Positions 8,053 to 17,019 of a stretch of 64,000 nt of DNA are shown one piece after another. The DNA lies in the NCBI RefSeq assembly GCF_900114435.1, contig NZ_FOZK01000004.1, positions 62,001-126,000 on the forward strand. The letters are read 5' to 3'. The notes beneath the pieces are model-generated. The model was not told the DNA's origin and ran no database searches. It saw only the letters and a program-made list of their open reading frames with translations. How positions within the stretch are numbered: the stretch's first letter is position 1; each line of letters begins with the position of its first letter. The translations under genes were made by a program, and so were the position numbers. The stretch is from Halomicrobium zhouii (GTDB lineage: Archaea; Halobacteriota; Halobacteria; Halobacteriales; Haloarculaceae).

Positions 8053-9453
8053 TCACTTCGTATGAAATTCCTGTAGTTGGGCATCGACGATAGTCTGGAG
8101 AAGCTCCTCTTGTTCGGCCACAGTTTCGAGCCGGGTGTCCTCGACGATTCGCTCCATTATCGCTACGGGATCGCCCGTGAACGTGAATTCCATGTACATT
8201 CCGCCTCCACGCCCTCGACTCTTCCGAGCGGTCGAGACCAGACCATACGTGGAGAGCTCTTTGACGTATTTGACGTAGGTCTCGCGAGTCATCTGGTCAG
8301 CATCGAGTTCATCAGTAATCCAGCGATAGACGCTGAAACCGACCGGACTCGGAACAGAACACTGGGACGGATCCGAGTAGCGGGTGACGGCTGCTGTGGC
8401 GTACAGCGATATTTTCTTCTGCGTCGTGAGTCCATCGACGAGTTTCAGCGAGCGGTCCTTGTCGATTTCCTCTTGGGACTTGCGAACGTGGGCTTCGGTA
8501 ACTCGATCGTCGCCCCGTTCGTCGGCGAGGTCACCGGCGCCACGAAAGAGGTCGATCGCCTTCCGGGCGTCACCGTGACTCTGTGCAGCGAAGGCCGCCA
8601 CGAGTGGTATCACGTCATCTTCGAGCGCATCCTGGCGGAAGGCATCACGGCGATTATCGAGGATTTCACGCAACTGCGTGGCATCGTAGTCAGGAAAGTA
8701 GACGTCCCGTGGATTGAACGAACTCTCGGCACGGCCGTCGATATCTTCCATAAACTTCGGGTCGTTCGTCAACGCAGCGACCGACACGCGGCCTTCGATA
8801 GCGTTCGTGGTACTAGCTCTGGACAGCTGGTACAGGAGTCTCGAATAGGCGGGTTCGTCGATTACGCGGCGGCCGGACAGAAGGTCGATCTCATCGAGGA
8901 TGAAGATGACGGAGTCGTAGTGCTCGTTGACGAGGTGGTACAGACGTCGATACTTGCGCTTCGTAGAGACGCCCGTCTCTGGGACACCAACTTCTGCGTC
9001 GACGTCTGTTGCAACCGTCTGAATGAGTTCGTAGACCGCTTGGTCAAGCGTATTGATTGGCTGGCAGTTGATGGACACCACACCGAAACATTTGCCCTTC
9101 GAATGGCAGAGGTCGATAATCTGTTGGGTGACTGCCCCGATGATGAGTGACTTCCCCGTTCCAGCAGGACCATATAGTAACATATTCGGTGGCCGATTTC
9201 CGTGGAGAGTTGGCTTCAGATACGAGACGACAGAGTCGAGTTGGTCATCGCGACCAACGATGCGCTCCTCGTCGATGATCGTGTTCGGTTCGACGAGATC
9301 TCGATCGGCAAAGACCGAGACCATTTCATCCTCGTCGAGCATCTCCCGGATCGACTGTTTGGATTCAGCCCCAATTGTTTCTCCATCCTGATCTGGGTGT
9401 TTTTCTCTTCCCCGTAGCGACTGATCCATCCCTTCTTGATCACTGCCACGCAT
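8053..9453 (-). CDS. orc: Orc1/Cdc6 family replication initiator
   Basis: 466 residues, full length for the family. The AAA+ domain has Walker A LLYGPAGTGKS, Walker B VIFILDEIDLL, sensor 1 VAALTNDPKF and sensor 2 area SHGDARKAIDLFRGAG. The C-terminal winged helix (about 345-440) ends KELSTYGLVSTARKSRGRGG, whose basic wing would contact origin DNA. It binds ORB sites and loads the MCM helicase. ORB-like boxes flank the gene on both sides (7489-8021 and 9594-10830), so gene and origin form one replicon module. Alternative start at Met9 (MDQSLRGREK). Confidence 0.92.
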   Translation of the reverse strand: MRGSDQEGMDQSLRGREKHPDQDGETIGAESKQSIREMLDEDEMVSVFADRDLVEPNTIIDEERIVGRDDQLDSVVSYLKPTLHGNRPPNMLLYGPAGTGKSLIIGAVTQQIIDLCHSKGKCFGVVSINCQPINTLDQAVYELIQTVATDVDAEVGVPETGVSTKRKYRRLYHLVNEHYDSVIFILDEIDLLSGRRVIDEPAYSRLLYQLSRASTTNAIEGRVSVAALTNDPKFMEDIDGRAESSFNPRDVYFPDYDATQLREILDNRRDAFRQDALEDDVIPLVAAFAAQSHGDARKAIDLFRGAGDLADERGDDRVTEAHVRKSQEEIDKDRSLKLVDGLTTQKKISLYATAAVTRYSDPSQCSVPSPVGFSVYRWITDELDADQMTRETYVKYVKELSTYGLVSTARKSRGRGGGMYMEFTFTGDPVAIMERIVEDTRLETVAEQEELLQTIVDAQLQEFHTK

Positions 9454-9593
9454 ATTTCTTTCTACAGCCCGATTCTGTTAAAATATTCGGCTTCGTCGAT
9501 TTGTATCTGGGCGCAACAGGCTCTCTAATGACTATAATCATTAGATCCGTCCCTCAATGATAGAACCGAGATCGAAGTATATTCAATATATGA

Positions 9594-9616
9594 CTCTCCG
9601 TCATCGAAGTGAAAAA
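9594..9616 (+). repeat. Degenerate ORB-like box
   Basis: CTCTCCGTCATCGAAGTGAA plus AAA: a weaker copy of the GTGATCGATGTGAAA core, directly before the better copy at 9630. Two boxes in the same orientation upstream of orc suggest cooperative binding. Confidence 0.4.
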
Positions 9617-9629
9617 TCGTTTCAGCACA

Positions 9630-9653
9630 CTCCCCGTGATCGATGTGAAAAAC
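9630..9653 (+). repeat. ORB-like origin box 4
   Basis: CTCCCCGTGATCGATGTGAA followed by AAA, then a G-rich stretch (ggaaaggggcg). Same core as boxes 1-3, with a shorter C-tract. Confidence 0.6.
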
Positions 9654-9730
9654 TTGGAAAGGGGCGATAGGGACGTGGATTGTTTGAGAACGAGGGGAAT
9701 AGGGAGCCATCACAAACAATCTCTACAACC

Positions 9731-9750
9731 TCACCACCGCTTCCGAAGCT
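9731..9750 (+). repeat. Iteron C/D family copy (CACCACC-TTCCG)
   Basis: TCACCACCGCTTCCGAAGCT. Member of a dispersed family with core CACC-CGTTTCCG seen in both orientations at 9801, 10273, 10492, 10535, 10660 and 10746. Confidence 0.45.
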
Positions 9751-9800
9751 TCGTTAGATCTGCTACTTTGGGGGAATCTCCCCATGTACCTAGGATATAC

Positions 9801-9820
9801 GACGGAAACGTGGGGTGGGT
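9801..9820 (-). repeat. Iteron C/D family copy
   Basis: GACGGAAACGTGGGGTGGGT. The same 20 bases recur at 10276-10295, and as GACGGAAACGTGGGGCGGGT at 10746-10765; the reverse complement matches the CACC-CGTTTCCG core. Confidence 0.55.
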
Positions 9821-9934
9821 TACGATACAGTTCGATATCGGGTGTCCGCCAGTCGCAGTCTTGGGAGACTACGTCGGCTTGGTGACTATCTGCTCCAGAA
9901 TTATCTCGTGTTTACTAGGTCGCGAGGGTATTCG

Positions 9935-9960
9935 AATTGCGGACAACCCCGGGGGCCGGG
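9935..9960. repeat. Origin iteron B2
   Basis: GAATTGCGGACAACCCCGGG plus GGCCGG; two bases differ from B1 inside the GC palindrome. Confidence 0.55.
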
Positions 9961-10091
9961 GTGATCGGGTCAAGTCGATACCAAGCGTATATTCTGGTAA
10001 TCCCCTCGCCTAGATCCAGCGACGATGGAGTTCCTTCCTTCGATTTCGTGAGACAACTCGTGATCTACAGAACGAAAGTCATCCTCGAAGA

Positions 10092-10120
10092 GGAATTGCG
10101 GACGCCCCCGGGGGCGGGCC
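10092..10120. repeat. Origin iteron B3
   Basis: GGAATTGCGGACGCCCCCGG continuing GGGCGGGCC; matches B1 almost exactly over 22 bases. Confidence 0.55.
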
Positions 10121-10272
10121 CTACGTAAGAACTGAGGCCCAGCGTTGTCGTCACTAGTGGAAGGAGTACACTTCGGCCACAGGACGGCTGTCAGAAGTCC
10201 GGCGTTGCAGAGCGAACGGGACCGTCCTATTCACGAAGAGAACTGCAATCGAGTCGTCGGCAGTTCGCGGAA

Positions 10273-10297
10273 ACGACGGAAACGTGGGGTGGGTGGG
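10273..10297 (-). repeat. Iteron C/D family copy
   Basis: ACGACGGAAACGTGGGGTGG then GTGGG, an exact copy of the 9801 element with one more GGGT unit. Confidence 0.55.
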
Positions 10298-10374
10298 TAG
10301 AGAGAGTCCTTCTCTTCGAGGGGGAGTAATAAGAATCGAGGGGACGCGTGCTCGACTACTAATCGACGTCTCAC

Positions 10375-10406
10375 TACACCCCTCCCCCCGTGATCGATGT
10401 GAAAAA
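10375..10406 (+). repeat. ORB-like origin box 5
   Basis: ACACCCCTCCCCCCGTGATC then GATGTGAAAAA. Together with box 1 this is the best match to the consensus, again followed by a G-rich stretch (gaaggggtggg). Confidence 0.65.
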
Positions 10407-10491
10407 CCATGCGAAGGGGTGGGCAGGAACGGAGGTGATTCGAGAACTAGGGAGATATGTCACCCGCCACAGCCATTCTCTACCATCCCCT

Positions 10492-10688
10492 AACCACCGT
10501 TTCCGGAGCTTCCGAAGCTCCACTGTTTATTAATCACCCACACACCACCATTTCCGAAGCTTTGTCGTGGCTCAGCCGTCTTGGGAAAGTTGGAGCTGCG
10601 CTCGGGATTGTTCTCTGACTGTTGCATCTTCACGTGGTGCCACTGCTTCTGTTTGAGGAAAGCTCCGGAAACGATGGCGTGTGTGGTG
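10492..10688. repeat. Inverted-repeat block of C/D iterons
   Basis: Three copies: AACCACCGTTTCCGGAGCTT (10492-10511, plus), CACACACCACCATTTCCGAA and following GCTT (10535-10562, plus), and AAGCTCCGGAAACGATGGCG then TGTGTGGTG (10660-10688, minus). The last two face each other over about 97 bases and could pair or present sites in opposite orientation. Confidence 0.5.
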
Positions 10689-10745
10689 CCGATCTACTCA
10701 ACGTTTTACGGGTAATCGGAATCGTCCCGATGTTCTCAGAATATA

Positions 10746-10766
10746 GACGGAAACGTGGGGCGGGTG
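10746..10766 (-). repeat. Iteron C/D family copy
   Basis: GACGGAAACGTGGGGCGGGT, one mismatch from the copy at 9801. Confidence 0.5.
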
Positions 10767-10808
10767 CGTAGGAATACCGATCGAGTGAGAAGGCCAATCC
10801 CCGCGGAG

Positions 10809-10830
10809 TTACACTTCGATGACGGGGGGT
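10809..10830 (-). repeat. ORB-like origin box 6 (outer)
   Basis: TTACACTTCGATGACGGGGG plus GT, inverted relative to boxes 4 and 5 with two changes in the core. It seems to close the right side of the origin. Confidence 0.5.
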
Positions 10831-11449
10831 CTGGTTCACCGCATTGTCGGTGAATCGTACTTAGCGGGCCGAACGCATCGATCATCACTTGAAAAAGTGG
10901 TGTGTCTTTGCCCAACCCGCATAGGTTCTATCCCTGAAACCAGCGATTGCAATTTCCCTCTATCCGCGGGGTGGAGTTTTAGCTTCAGTAGGTCCGAGTG
11001 AGTCCTCTGATCATGGCTCGACCCATGTTACCGGACCCAATGACACTAACAGATGCCATATATTACAAATATTAGCACGAACAGATATAGCTTCTATGGT
11101 ATGGAATGAATATAATAGTATAAATGAATGTGAAAATTGTAACGTAGTCGCGTACGATCATCCGGGGATCAATAGTCCCTGACCGCTTAAACCGCCAAGA
11201 AGCCGAAATCTGTCGGCGCTATCATAGGCCGCCGTCTCACCTGTGAGTTGCCTGCAAGGATATCTGATTTGAGATAGAGGGCCATTACTACAGTTTGACG
11301 TGTGCTGCAGATTGATGTCGGATGTCTATTTGTCCACAACAGAGAATCAATTTTGATGTGTATCGAAATTTGGATCAGGCAATATCGGATTTAAGTATGA
11401 AATGTTGGCATAGAAATATTAAATAAATTTGCGACACGAATAATATGCT

Positions 11450-12376
11450 ATGAATCAATATAAGAATATCGTCCTGTTTCTCCTCCTCGGAGTGATCTGG
11501 GGTGGGGCATATCCCGCAATCAAAATCGGACTCAACTCAATCCCCCCCGTCCTTTACGCAGCGGTTCGGTATGACATTGCGGCTCTCGTTATGCTCGGGT
11601 ACATCATCGCCTTTAGAGAGTACTGGCGACCTCGGACCCGTGATGACTGGATCAACGCCACAATAGGGGGTGTACTGATTATTAGCGCCTACAACGCATT
11701 CCTCTTCATCGGCGAAACTACTGTCCCGAGCGCTATCGCTGCAATCCTCGTTGGGCTGATGCCTATCTTCACTACCGTTTTCTCCGGAGTGCTGCTCTCC
11801 ACGGAAGACCTCAAACCCACCGGAATTCTTGGCGTCATCCTTGGATTCATTGGCATACTTGCTATCTCACGCCCCGATCCGTCGAATCTACTCGCAAGCA
11901 GTATTATCGGACAGGCATTTGTTCTCCTCGCCGCCGCGAGCATGGCTATCGGAAGTGTACTAACCGAGAGGTTCGATGCCGATCAGCCTGCGATTACGAT
12001 GGAAGCGTGGTCAATGGCCATCAGTGCGGTACTCCTCCACCTTGCGGCGCTGGGATCGGGTGAGGCATTAGCGACCGTTCGGTGGACAAACTCGCTGATC
12101 GCCATGATACTGTACCTCTCTCTACTCTCAAGCGCTGTTGCGTATTTCATCTACTTTCACTTGCTTGACCATCTCGGGGCATTTGAAATGAACTTCATAG
12201 CTTACGCAGCAGCGGTTTTCGGCGCTCTTATTGGATGGCTTGTTCTCAACGAGCAGATTACTGTGTATACCCTCACCGGATACGGGCTAATACTCACTGG
12301 CTTCGTTCTCCTCAAGAAGGACGAGATCCGCCAAGAACTCACCGAGGCCGGTTCTACCCAGGCCTCCTCTGACTAA
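11450..12376 (+). CDS. EamA/DMT-family transporter
   Basis: 308 residues with about ten hydrophobic segments arranged as two EamA repeats; the first opens LLLGVIWGGAYPAIKIGLNS, a hallmark of the drug/metabolite transporter family, and the second ends LNEQITVYTLTGYGLILTGF. Likely exports a small metabolite across the cell membrane; the substrate cannot be told. An AT-rich promoter (aaatattaaataaattt, about 11,414-11,430) lies about 25 bases before ATG. It sits alone beside the origin region. Confidence 0.85.
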   Translation: MNQYKNIVLFLLLGVIWGGAYPAIKIGLNSIPPVLYAAVRYDIAALVMLGYIIAFREYWRPRTRDDWINATIGGVLIISAYNAFLFIGETTVPSAIAAILVGLMPIFTTVFSGVLLSTEDLKPTGILGVILGFIGILAISRPDPSNLLASSIIGQAFVLLAAASMAIGSVLTERFDADQPAITMEAWSMAISAVLLHLAALGSGEALATVRWTNSLIAMILYLSLLSSAVAYFIYFHLLDHLGAFEMNFIAYAAAVFGALIGWLVLNEQITVYTLTGYGLILTGFVLLKKDEIRQELTEAGSTQASSD

Positions 12377-12452
12377 GACAGATCTCATCCCACTCTCTGC
12401 TTTCCACAGACGACAATCAACGTACGGTCTCTGCGACTGATGGATGTGCTAG

Positions 12453-13019
12453 TCGGCGGTCACCGATCCGCTCGTCGCCGGGCGAGAAGAGCGGCGAGAG
12501 CGGCCCGACCGCGAACAGGAAAGCTCACCACATACGCCGGCGCTCGTCGTCGCGTCCGCTATCGACGCGATGTACCGGACAGACGATACCCTCAGTGACG
12601 CCCACGCGGAGACGCTCCAGGCACGGGCGCCCGCCCGGCTTCGAGACTACGCCGAAGCGTACGACGTCCCCGTCCTCCTCACCCGGACAAGCGACGACGA
12701 GTTCACGGCGCCGGTCGAGACCGTCGTGGACCAGCACCTGGAATGTGTCCAGACGGAAATGGGGCCACGATTCGTCGGCGACGAGTTCAAAACGCTCGTC
12801 TACCCCGTCGGTGACGGGTCGTACTACCAGACGACGTTCGCCTACTGGCAGGAGATGCTCGCTGCCCGTGCCGACCAGGTTGGACTGCAGCCGGCGACGC
12901 TGCCGCGGCAGACCGACGATGTCGGTACTGGAGTTACAGCCGACGGGTCGACAGCGACACTCACGACGGACCCGCTACTCGACGCCTGGACCGGGGCTGC
13001 CAGCGCTGGCGGGTGGTAA
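12453..13019 (+). pseudogene. 5'-truncated RecA-superfamily-like haloarchaeal plasmid protein
   Basis: From ATG 12570 the frame gives 149 residues, but homologous-looking coding continues upstream without a start (PALVVASAIDAMYR) until a TAG at 12450. The visible part, DVPVLLTRTSDDEF and KTLVYPVGDGSYYQTTFAYW, resembles the second half of a haloarchaeal RecA-like family of roughly 230 residues; the nucleotide-binding N terminus is missing. The next gene starts 3 bases after the stop, as in intact versions of this pair that I recall. Probably non-functional. Confidence 0.5.
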
Positions 13020-13022
13020 ACG

Positions 13023-13329
13023 ATGGGACGGACAAATCCAACCTATCGGGACGCACTCCGAGCCATCCAGGAGCGCTGGGGAGACTTCCGGCAAGCACTC
13101 CGGCGTCGCGACCAGCCACGATTCGACCAGCCTGTTCACCTACGCCCGAGAGCACACCGACGCGAGCGGGCTGCTGAACCACCAGAACCCGCTACTCCCC
13201 GCACTGCTCAGTATCGACCTCGAACAGGAGACGCGGCTGGACGATCACGAACAGCGCCTCGACGAACTTGAGGCTTCACTAGAAGTCAGCGACGAGCAGG
13301 AGAGTAAGCCACCTGTGTCCGTCGAATAG
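13023..13329 (+). pseudogene. Frameshifted small haloarchaeal plasmid protein
   Basis: Starts GRTNPTYRDALRAIQERWGD then FRQALRRRDQPRFDQ. At about 13,130 an extra C (CAG-C-CTG) moves the rest into another frame, which continues LFTYAREHTDASGLLNHQNP and SIDLEQETRLDDHEQRLDEL to a stop at 13,329. Correcting one base restores a protein of about 101 residues with a C-terminal coiled coil. It is paired with the RecA-like gene upstream; its function is unknown. Confidence 0.65.
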
Positions 13330-13492
13330 AACTCCCGGCATCGGGCAGTGAGGGGGCATTGCCAGCACCAAGTACCTCACTGCTGGGGCTCCCTGCAAGA
13401 CCCTTTGTCTCGTTACCTGGGCAACGTAGTGCTCAATATAGCGTCATTCACAACGTGTATCTCTGCACGGGACTTACCTGACGTATCGAAGA

Positions 13493-13762
13493 ATGACCTG
13501 GTTTAATCGTCTGAAGCTGGCGATACGGGCCGTCATTTCTCAGTCTCCCCATCAGCGTATGTCACGGGCACTCGTCAAGACCCTCCTGTATCGGACACTG
13601 ATGGTGGTAATCACCGTCGCTGTCGCGTTCTTCTTCACGGAGAATACCGGCGATGCCCTCAGTATCGGACTTGTCTCTAACGTCATCAAAACAGGGACAT
13701 ATTATGGGTATGAACGTCTCTGGGACAGAATCTCGTGGGGCGTAGCCACCACTGGTCAATAG
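13493..13762 (+). CDS. DUF2061 family small membrane protein
   Basis: 89 residues. The conserved block ALVKTLLYRTLMVVITVAVA, FFFTENTGDALSIGLVSNVI, KTGTYYGYERLWDRISWG is characteristic of DUF2061, with two short membrane segments. The family is often found beside sulfate or polysaccharide genes in bacteria, but its role is not established. The N-terminal 25 residues may be an extension; an alternative start is Met23. It stands alone between broken genes. Confidence 0.8.
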   Translation: MTWFNRLKLAIRAVISQSPHQRMSRALVKTLLYRTLMVVITVAVAFFFTENTGDALSIGLVSNVIKTGTYYGYERLWDRISWGVATTGQ

Positions 13763-14315
13763 GCACGTTCGATCCTATAACGATTTCACTCCACAGCGCG
13801 TCACACTACTTGGATTTCGGCAAGTCTTCTCCGTCACTACGGAGGATTGAATGCCGATTTCGCAGAGCCGGTACGACTCAGACAACTCGACAGCCGGTGG
13901 GCTCCAGCGGCGTAGGTGTTGGCCTCCATGACCGCGGCTGGCGCCCGATTCGTTTTACTATTCGTGCAAACCTAACTCAGTAGGCCAGGGAATTATCCCC
14001 CTTCCCTCAAATAGAGGATTGTCGGGCATCATTTGTGGTTCGTCCGGCACTCCACCCACCCCACAAATCCAGCCGCTGAGGCCATCACCTATCACGGCTG
14101 GACATTTCCGTATTCACTCTCAGTAGCTTCGGCTTCGGAATTGGCCGCTGGTTCTACTGAGGGGAACCCGGAACCCGTGGAGAGAGCCCGAAACCATGGG
14201 AAGAAGGTGAGATTACAGTGAATGCAACGCCATCCTTGAACTCCGGAAGTGACACGGGCCGAGTTATCCGGTCGCTGGCCGTCAACTAGGATATGAGGAG
14301 GGAGCGCACGTAGCC
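13763..14315. other. Intergenic region without recognisable gene
   Basis: About 550 bases. Open frames here have poor codon usage and no recognisable motif. I see no repeat or RNA structure of note. Confidence 0.4.
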
Positions 14316-15589
14316 ATGCCGTTCACGATCGTCTTTCTCGCTGATGGCCGCGTCCTCGAATGGGAAGCGACGGAAGGCGGCGCCGTCGTGACCGAGCGAG
14401 AAGACTACACGCCCAGATTCTACGTCGCACCTCGCGACCGCGATGCGGATAATGATCTAACGCCCCTCCGTTCGCTATATGACCGACATCCGGACGTCGC
14501 CGCAGCAGAGGTCACAGCTCGCCGTCCAAGTTTCCGTCGCGACGACGAGAGAGTCCTCGCCGTCGACGTCGACCATATCGACCGGGTGACGGCGCTCGCT
14601 CGAAAGGCCCGACAGCTAGCCGAGTACCCTGTCGGTGACCTCGCTTGCTTCAACGTCGACTTCTCCCGGGAGTTCCGCTACTGTCTCGAGACAGGCGTCG
14701 ATCCGACACCGACTACGGAGCTGTCGACACTCCGACTTGGCGTTCCACTGTCAGAGACGGCGGGCGAGGCCTACGACGAACTCGCCGTCGACGGCGAGAC
14801 TGTCTCTGGACCGCCCGCGGCCGTTCTAACCGCGGTACAGACCGCGATAGACGACCACGGCCTGGACGTGCTCGTCTGCTCGACGAGCGACATCGTCCCG
14901 ACGCTGTACGAGATGGCCGAGACTGCCGGGTTCGACGAGTTCACGCTGAGCCGCTGGCCCGACGTCGGCTACCAGCAGCTCGCCAGTCGGTCGACGTACG
15001 CGAGTTACGGTCAGGTTGGCCACTCGCCTGCCCGGTACAACGTCCCTGGGCGAGCAATCGTCGACGAGTCGAACACGTACTTCTACGGCGAGACGAACCT
15101 CGACGGCATCCTCGACCTTGTTTCACGGTCCAAAAAGCCGGTCCAGGAGACCGCGTGGGCGAGCATCGGGAACGTCCTCACCGCCATCCAGATTTGCGAA
15201 GCCCACGACCGCGACGTCCTGGTTCCCTGGAACTCCTGGCGCCACGAGCGCTATAAGACGATGGGGACGCTCCACGACGCCGACCGGGGCGGGTTCATCT
15301 TCGCCCCCGACGTCGGCCTCCACGACGACGTCCACGAACTCGACTTTTCGAGCCTCTACCCGAACATCATCTGTACACAGAACGTCTCGCCCGATGTCAT
15401 TCGGTGTGACTGCCATCGGCATTGCGAGGACGTACCTGGCCTCGGCTACGCGATTTGTGACGAGCGGGGGTACCTCGTTGACGTTCTCCAGCCGATCATC
15501 GACGACCGGGACGAGATCAAAGCCGCAATCCAGCGCGAGAAGCAGCGGGACGCTCCCGACCAGGAGCGACTCGAAGAACTCGAAGCAGT

Positions 15590-15608
<19 letters not shown>
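14316..15608 (+). pseudogene. polB: Family B DNA polymerase truncated before motif B
   Basis: 430 residues where complete haloarchaeal PolB proteins are about 700-900. The N-terminal and exonuclease-type region is present, followed by GRAIVDESNTYFYGETNLDG and polymerase motif A, ELDFSSLYPNII (about residue 345). Coding is lost after EERLEELE-like text: the last residues AVPLLGS come from inserted DNA. The motif B (Kx3NSxYG-type) and motif C (DTD) regions needed for catalysis are gone, and no downstream remainder is seen in the next kilobases. The break coincides with an IS200/IS605-type right end at about 15,590-15,650. Non-functional as a polymerase; it could still yield a short protein. Confidence 0.85.
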
Positions 15609-15755
<147 letters not shown>

Positions 15756-16322
15756 TCAGCAATCCAACGAAAATCGTGAACTGCCGAGGACAGACCCGTC
15801 GCTATAAATAACTATCTCACGAGTCGCTGAGTCACCACTGCCCAGAGATCCCAATTCCAGGTAAACGCTATACGCACTGTCGGGCACATCAGGACCGAAA
15901 TCAGCGTCTTCGGTGGATGCAGTCTCTGTGACACCCTCGAAAACGTCGTCCGTGGCACGAGTAGTTAATTCAGTCTCACTCGCCGACGACGAACCAGCGG
16001 TTGAAGAGGTATCGGCGTCCCAGGCAGCGACGACGTCACCATCTACCGCTTTCGCTTCGATTCTGTCGATCACGTCCGTGTCGACCCAGAGTTCTGCTTC
16101 GAAACATCGCTTCGCCGTCCATCGATCACAGCTTCCTTCATTGGAAGCGTTGTTACTCGTGTGACCGACGTATATCCTGTAGAGTGCGTCATGCTCGATC
16201 TCCTCGCCGAAGGAGAGCGTACAGGTCGGGCCATTGCTGAGCGGGCCAATACACCCTGTAGTCGCTGCAGCGGCTCCCACTGCCAGAACGGATCGGCGTG
16301 ATGGCGGGCTCTGGTCGTCCAT
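15756..16322 (-). CDS. Twin-arginine lipoprotein, unknown function
   Basis: The best start is ATG 16322: MDDQSPPSRRSVLAVGAAAA followed by TTGC, a Tat signal (RRSVL) with a lipobox cysteine, so the product is exported folded and anchored by lipid. The mature part is serine/threonine/acid rich with a pair CDRWTAKRC and a C-terminal beta-rich domain ending SSRFSLDC. The longer frame to 16,418 adds an unlikely N terminus. No family is recognised. It sits between two damaged genes. Confidence 0.7.
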   Translation of the reverse strand: MDDQSPPSRRSVLAVGAAAATTGCIGPLSNGPTCTLSFGEEIEHDALYRIYVGHTSNNASNEGSCDRWTAKRCFEAELWVDTDVIDRIEAKAVDGDVVAAWDADTSSTAGSSSASETELTTRATDDVFEGVTETASTEDADFGPDVPDSAYSVYLELGSLGSGDSATREIVIYSDGSVLGSSRFSLDC

Positions 16323-16568
16323 ATTTCGGCACCTTCGAGACGAGGCATATACCTTCTGTTTGGCTGACTGTTTGGGGAAGCCACGGACGAGAAGCGAGGC
16401 GGTTAGACAGTGGGACAATGGTTCGACCGATCATCCTCTCGTAGAGGACATCCCAGAATCTGAAGGTATGGCCTCCAGCGGGCAGAAATAGAATCGCTGA
16501 GACAAATATTCCTCCCAATGACGACAGATAATTGACAGGATCCAAATGTAATTTACTTATTATTTTTC

Positions 16569-16967
16569 ATGCGGTTTGGTTCGTGTCAAACGAGATGGTG
16601 GATGATCAAAAGGGTAAGTGCTAGCGGGATCTGTCTCTCCACACTAGGAGTAGAAGCAACAGCGAGCCGATCGGCTGACGAAGAGGCAATATATCTCGTA
16701 CTAGCTGGAGGGGATGGCCTTCGGGGTAGGTTGCAAGAACGTGGGTACGAAGTACTCCACGAGCTAAGCGGCGGGTCAATATATTTCATATCTGGACCCA
16801 GAGAAACAGCAGAAGAACTCCATTCTATCCCGATCGTTAACGACGCTGTTCCCAATTACAGTGAAGTCGCCGACGATATCCAAGAGAAGCAAGGAAAGAA
16901 CACCGCCACCAGCGATCCTCGGAGAGACGGAGGAAGGCGAGCGCTACGAGACTGCGCCGCGGCCTAA
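16569..16967 (+). CDS. Fragment resembling the propeptide of a subtilisin-like (S8) secreted protease
   Basis: 132 residues. The segment EEAIYLVLAGGDGLRGRLQE, GYEVLHELSGGSIYFISGP and IPIVNDAVPNYSEVADDI resembles the inhibitor-I9-like propeptide of haloarchaeal subtilases (alternating strands and helices, ending with a PN-y region). The catalytic domain is missing; after about 16,905 the frame becomes arginine-rich nonsense. A start at Met12 (MIKRVSASGICLST) would give a signal-like N terminus. Most likely a truncated gene; family assignment is tentative. Confidence 0.35.
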   Translation: MRFGSCQTRWWMIKRVSASGICLSTLGVEATASRSADEEAIYLVLAGGDGLRGRLQERGYEVLHELSGGSIYFISGPRETAEELHSIPIVNDAVPNYSEVADDIQEKQGKNTATSDPRRDGGRRALRDCAAA

Positions 16968-17019
16968 GCACTGACAACGGCCGTCTTTCATTTCGCAGAC
17001 GGGGTGTCGGAGTGTCTCG

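Larger units (their letters stand above)
9454..11449. other. Large non-coding origin region
   Basis: Nearly 2 kb without a convincing gene; the open frames inside are short and not protein-like. It holds three repeat families: ORB-like boxes, GCGGAC-CCCGGGGG elements and a CACC-CGTTTCCG family, plus an AT-rich end (11,040-11,449) leading to the EamA promoter. The Orc1/Cdc6 gene reads away from this region, as at many archaeal origins. Confidence 0.65.

Noticed and set aside
8077-9150. Long plus-strand open frame opposite the Orc1/Cdc6 gene
   Set aside because: Shadow frame of a strongly coding minus-strand gene; no motif and no promoter.
9609-10013. 134-codon frame in the origin region
   Set aside because: Contains the repeat elements, has poor composition and no recognisable pattern.
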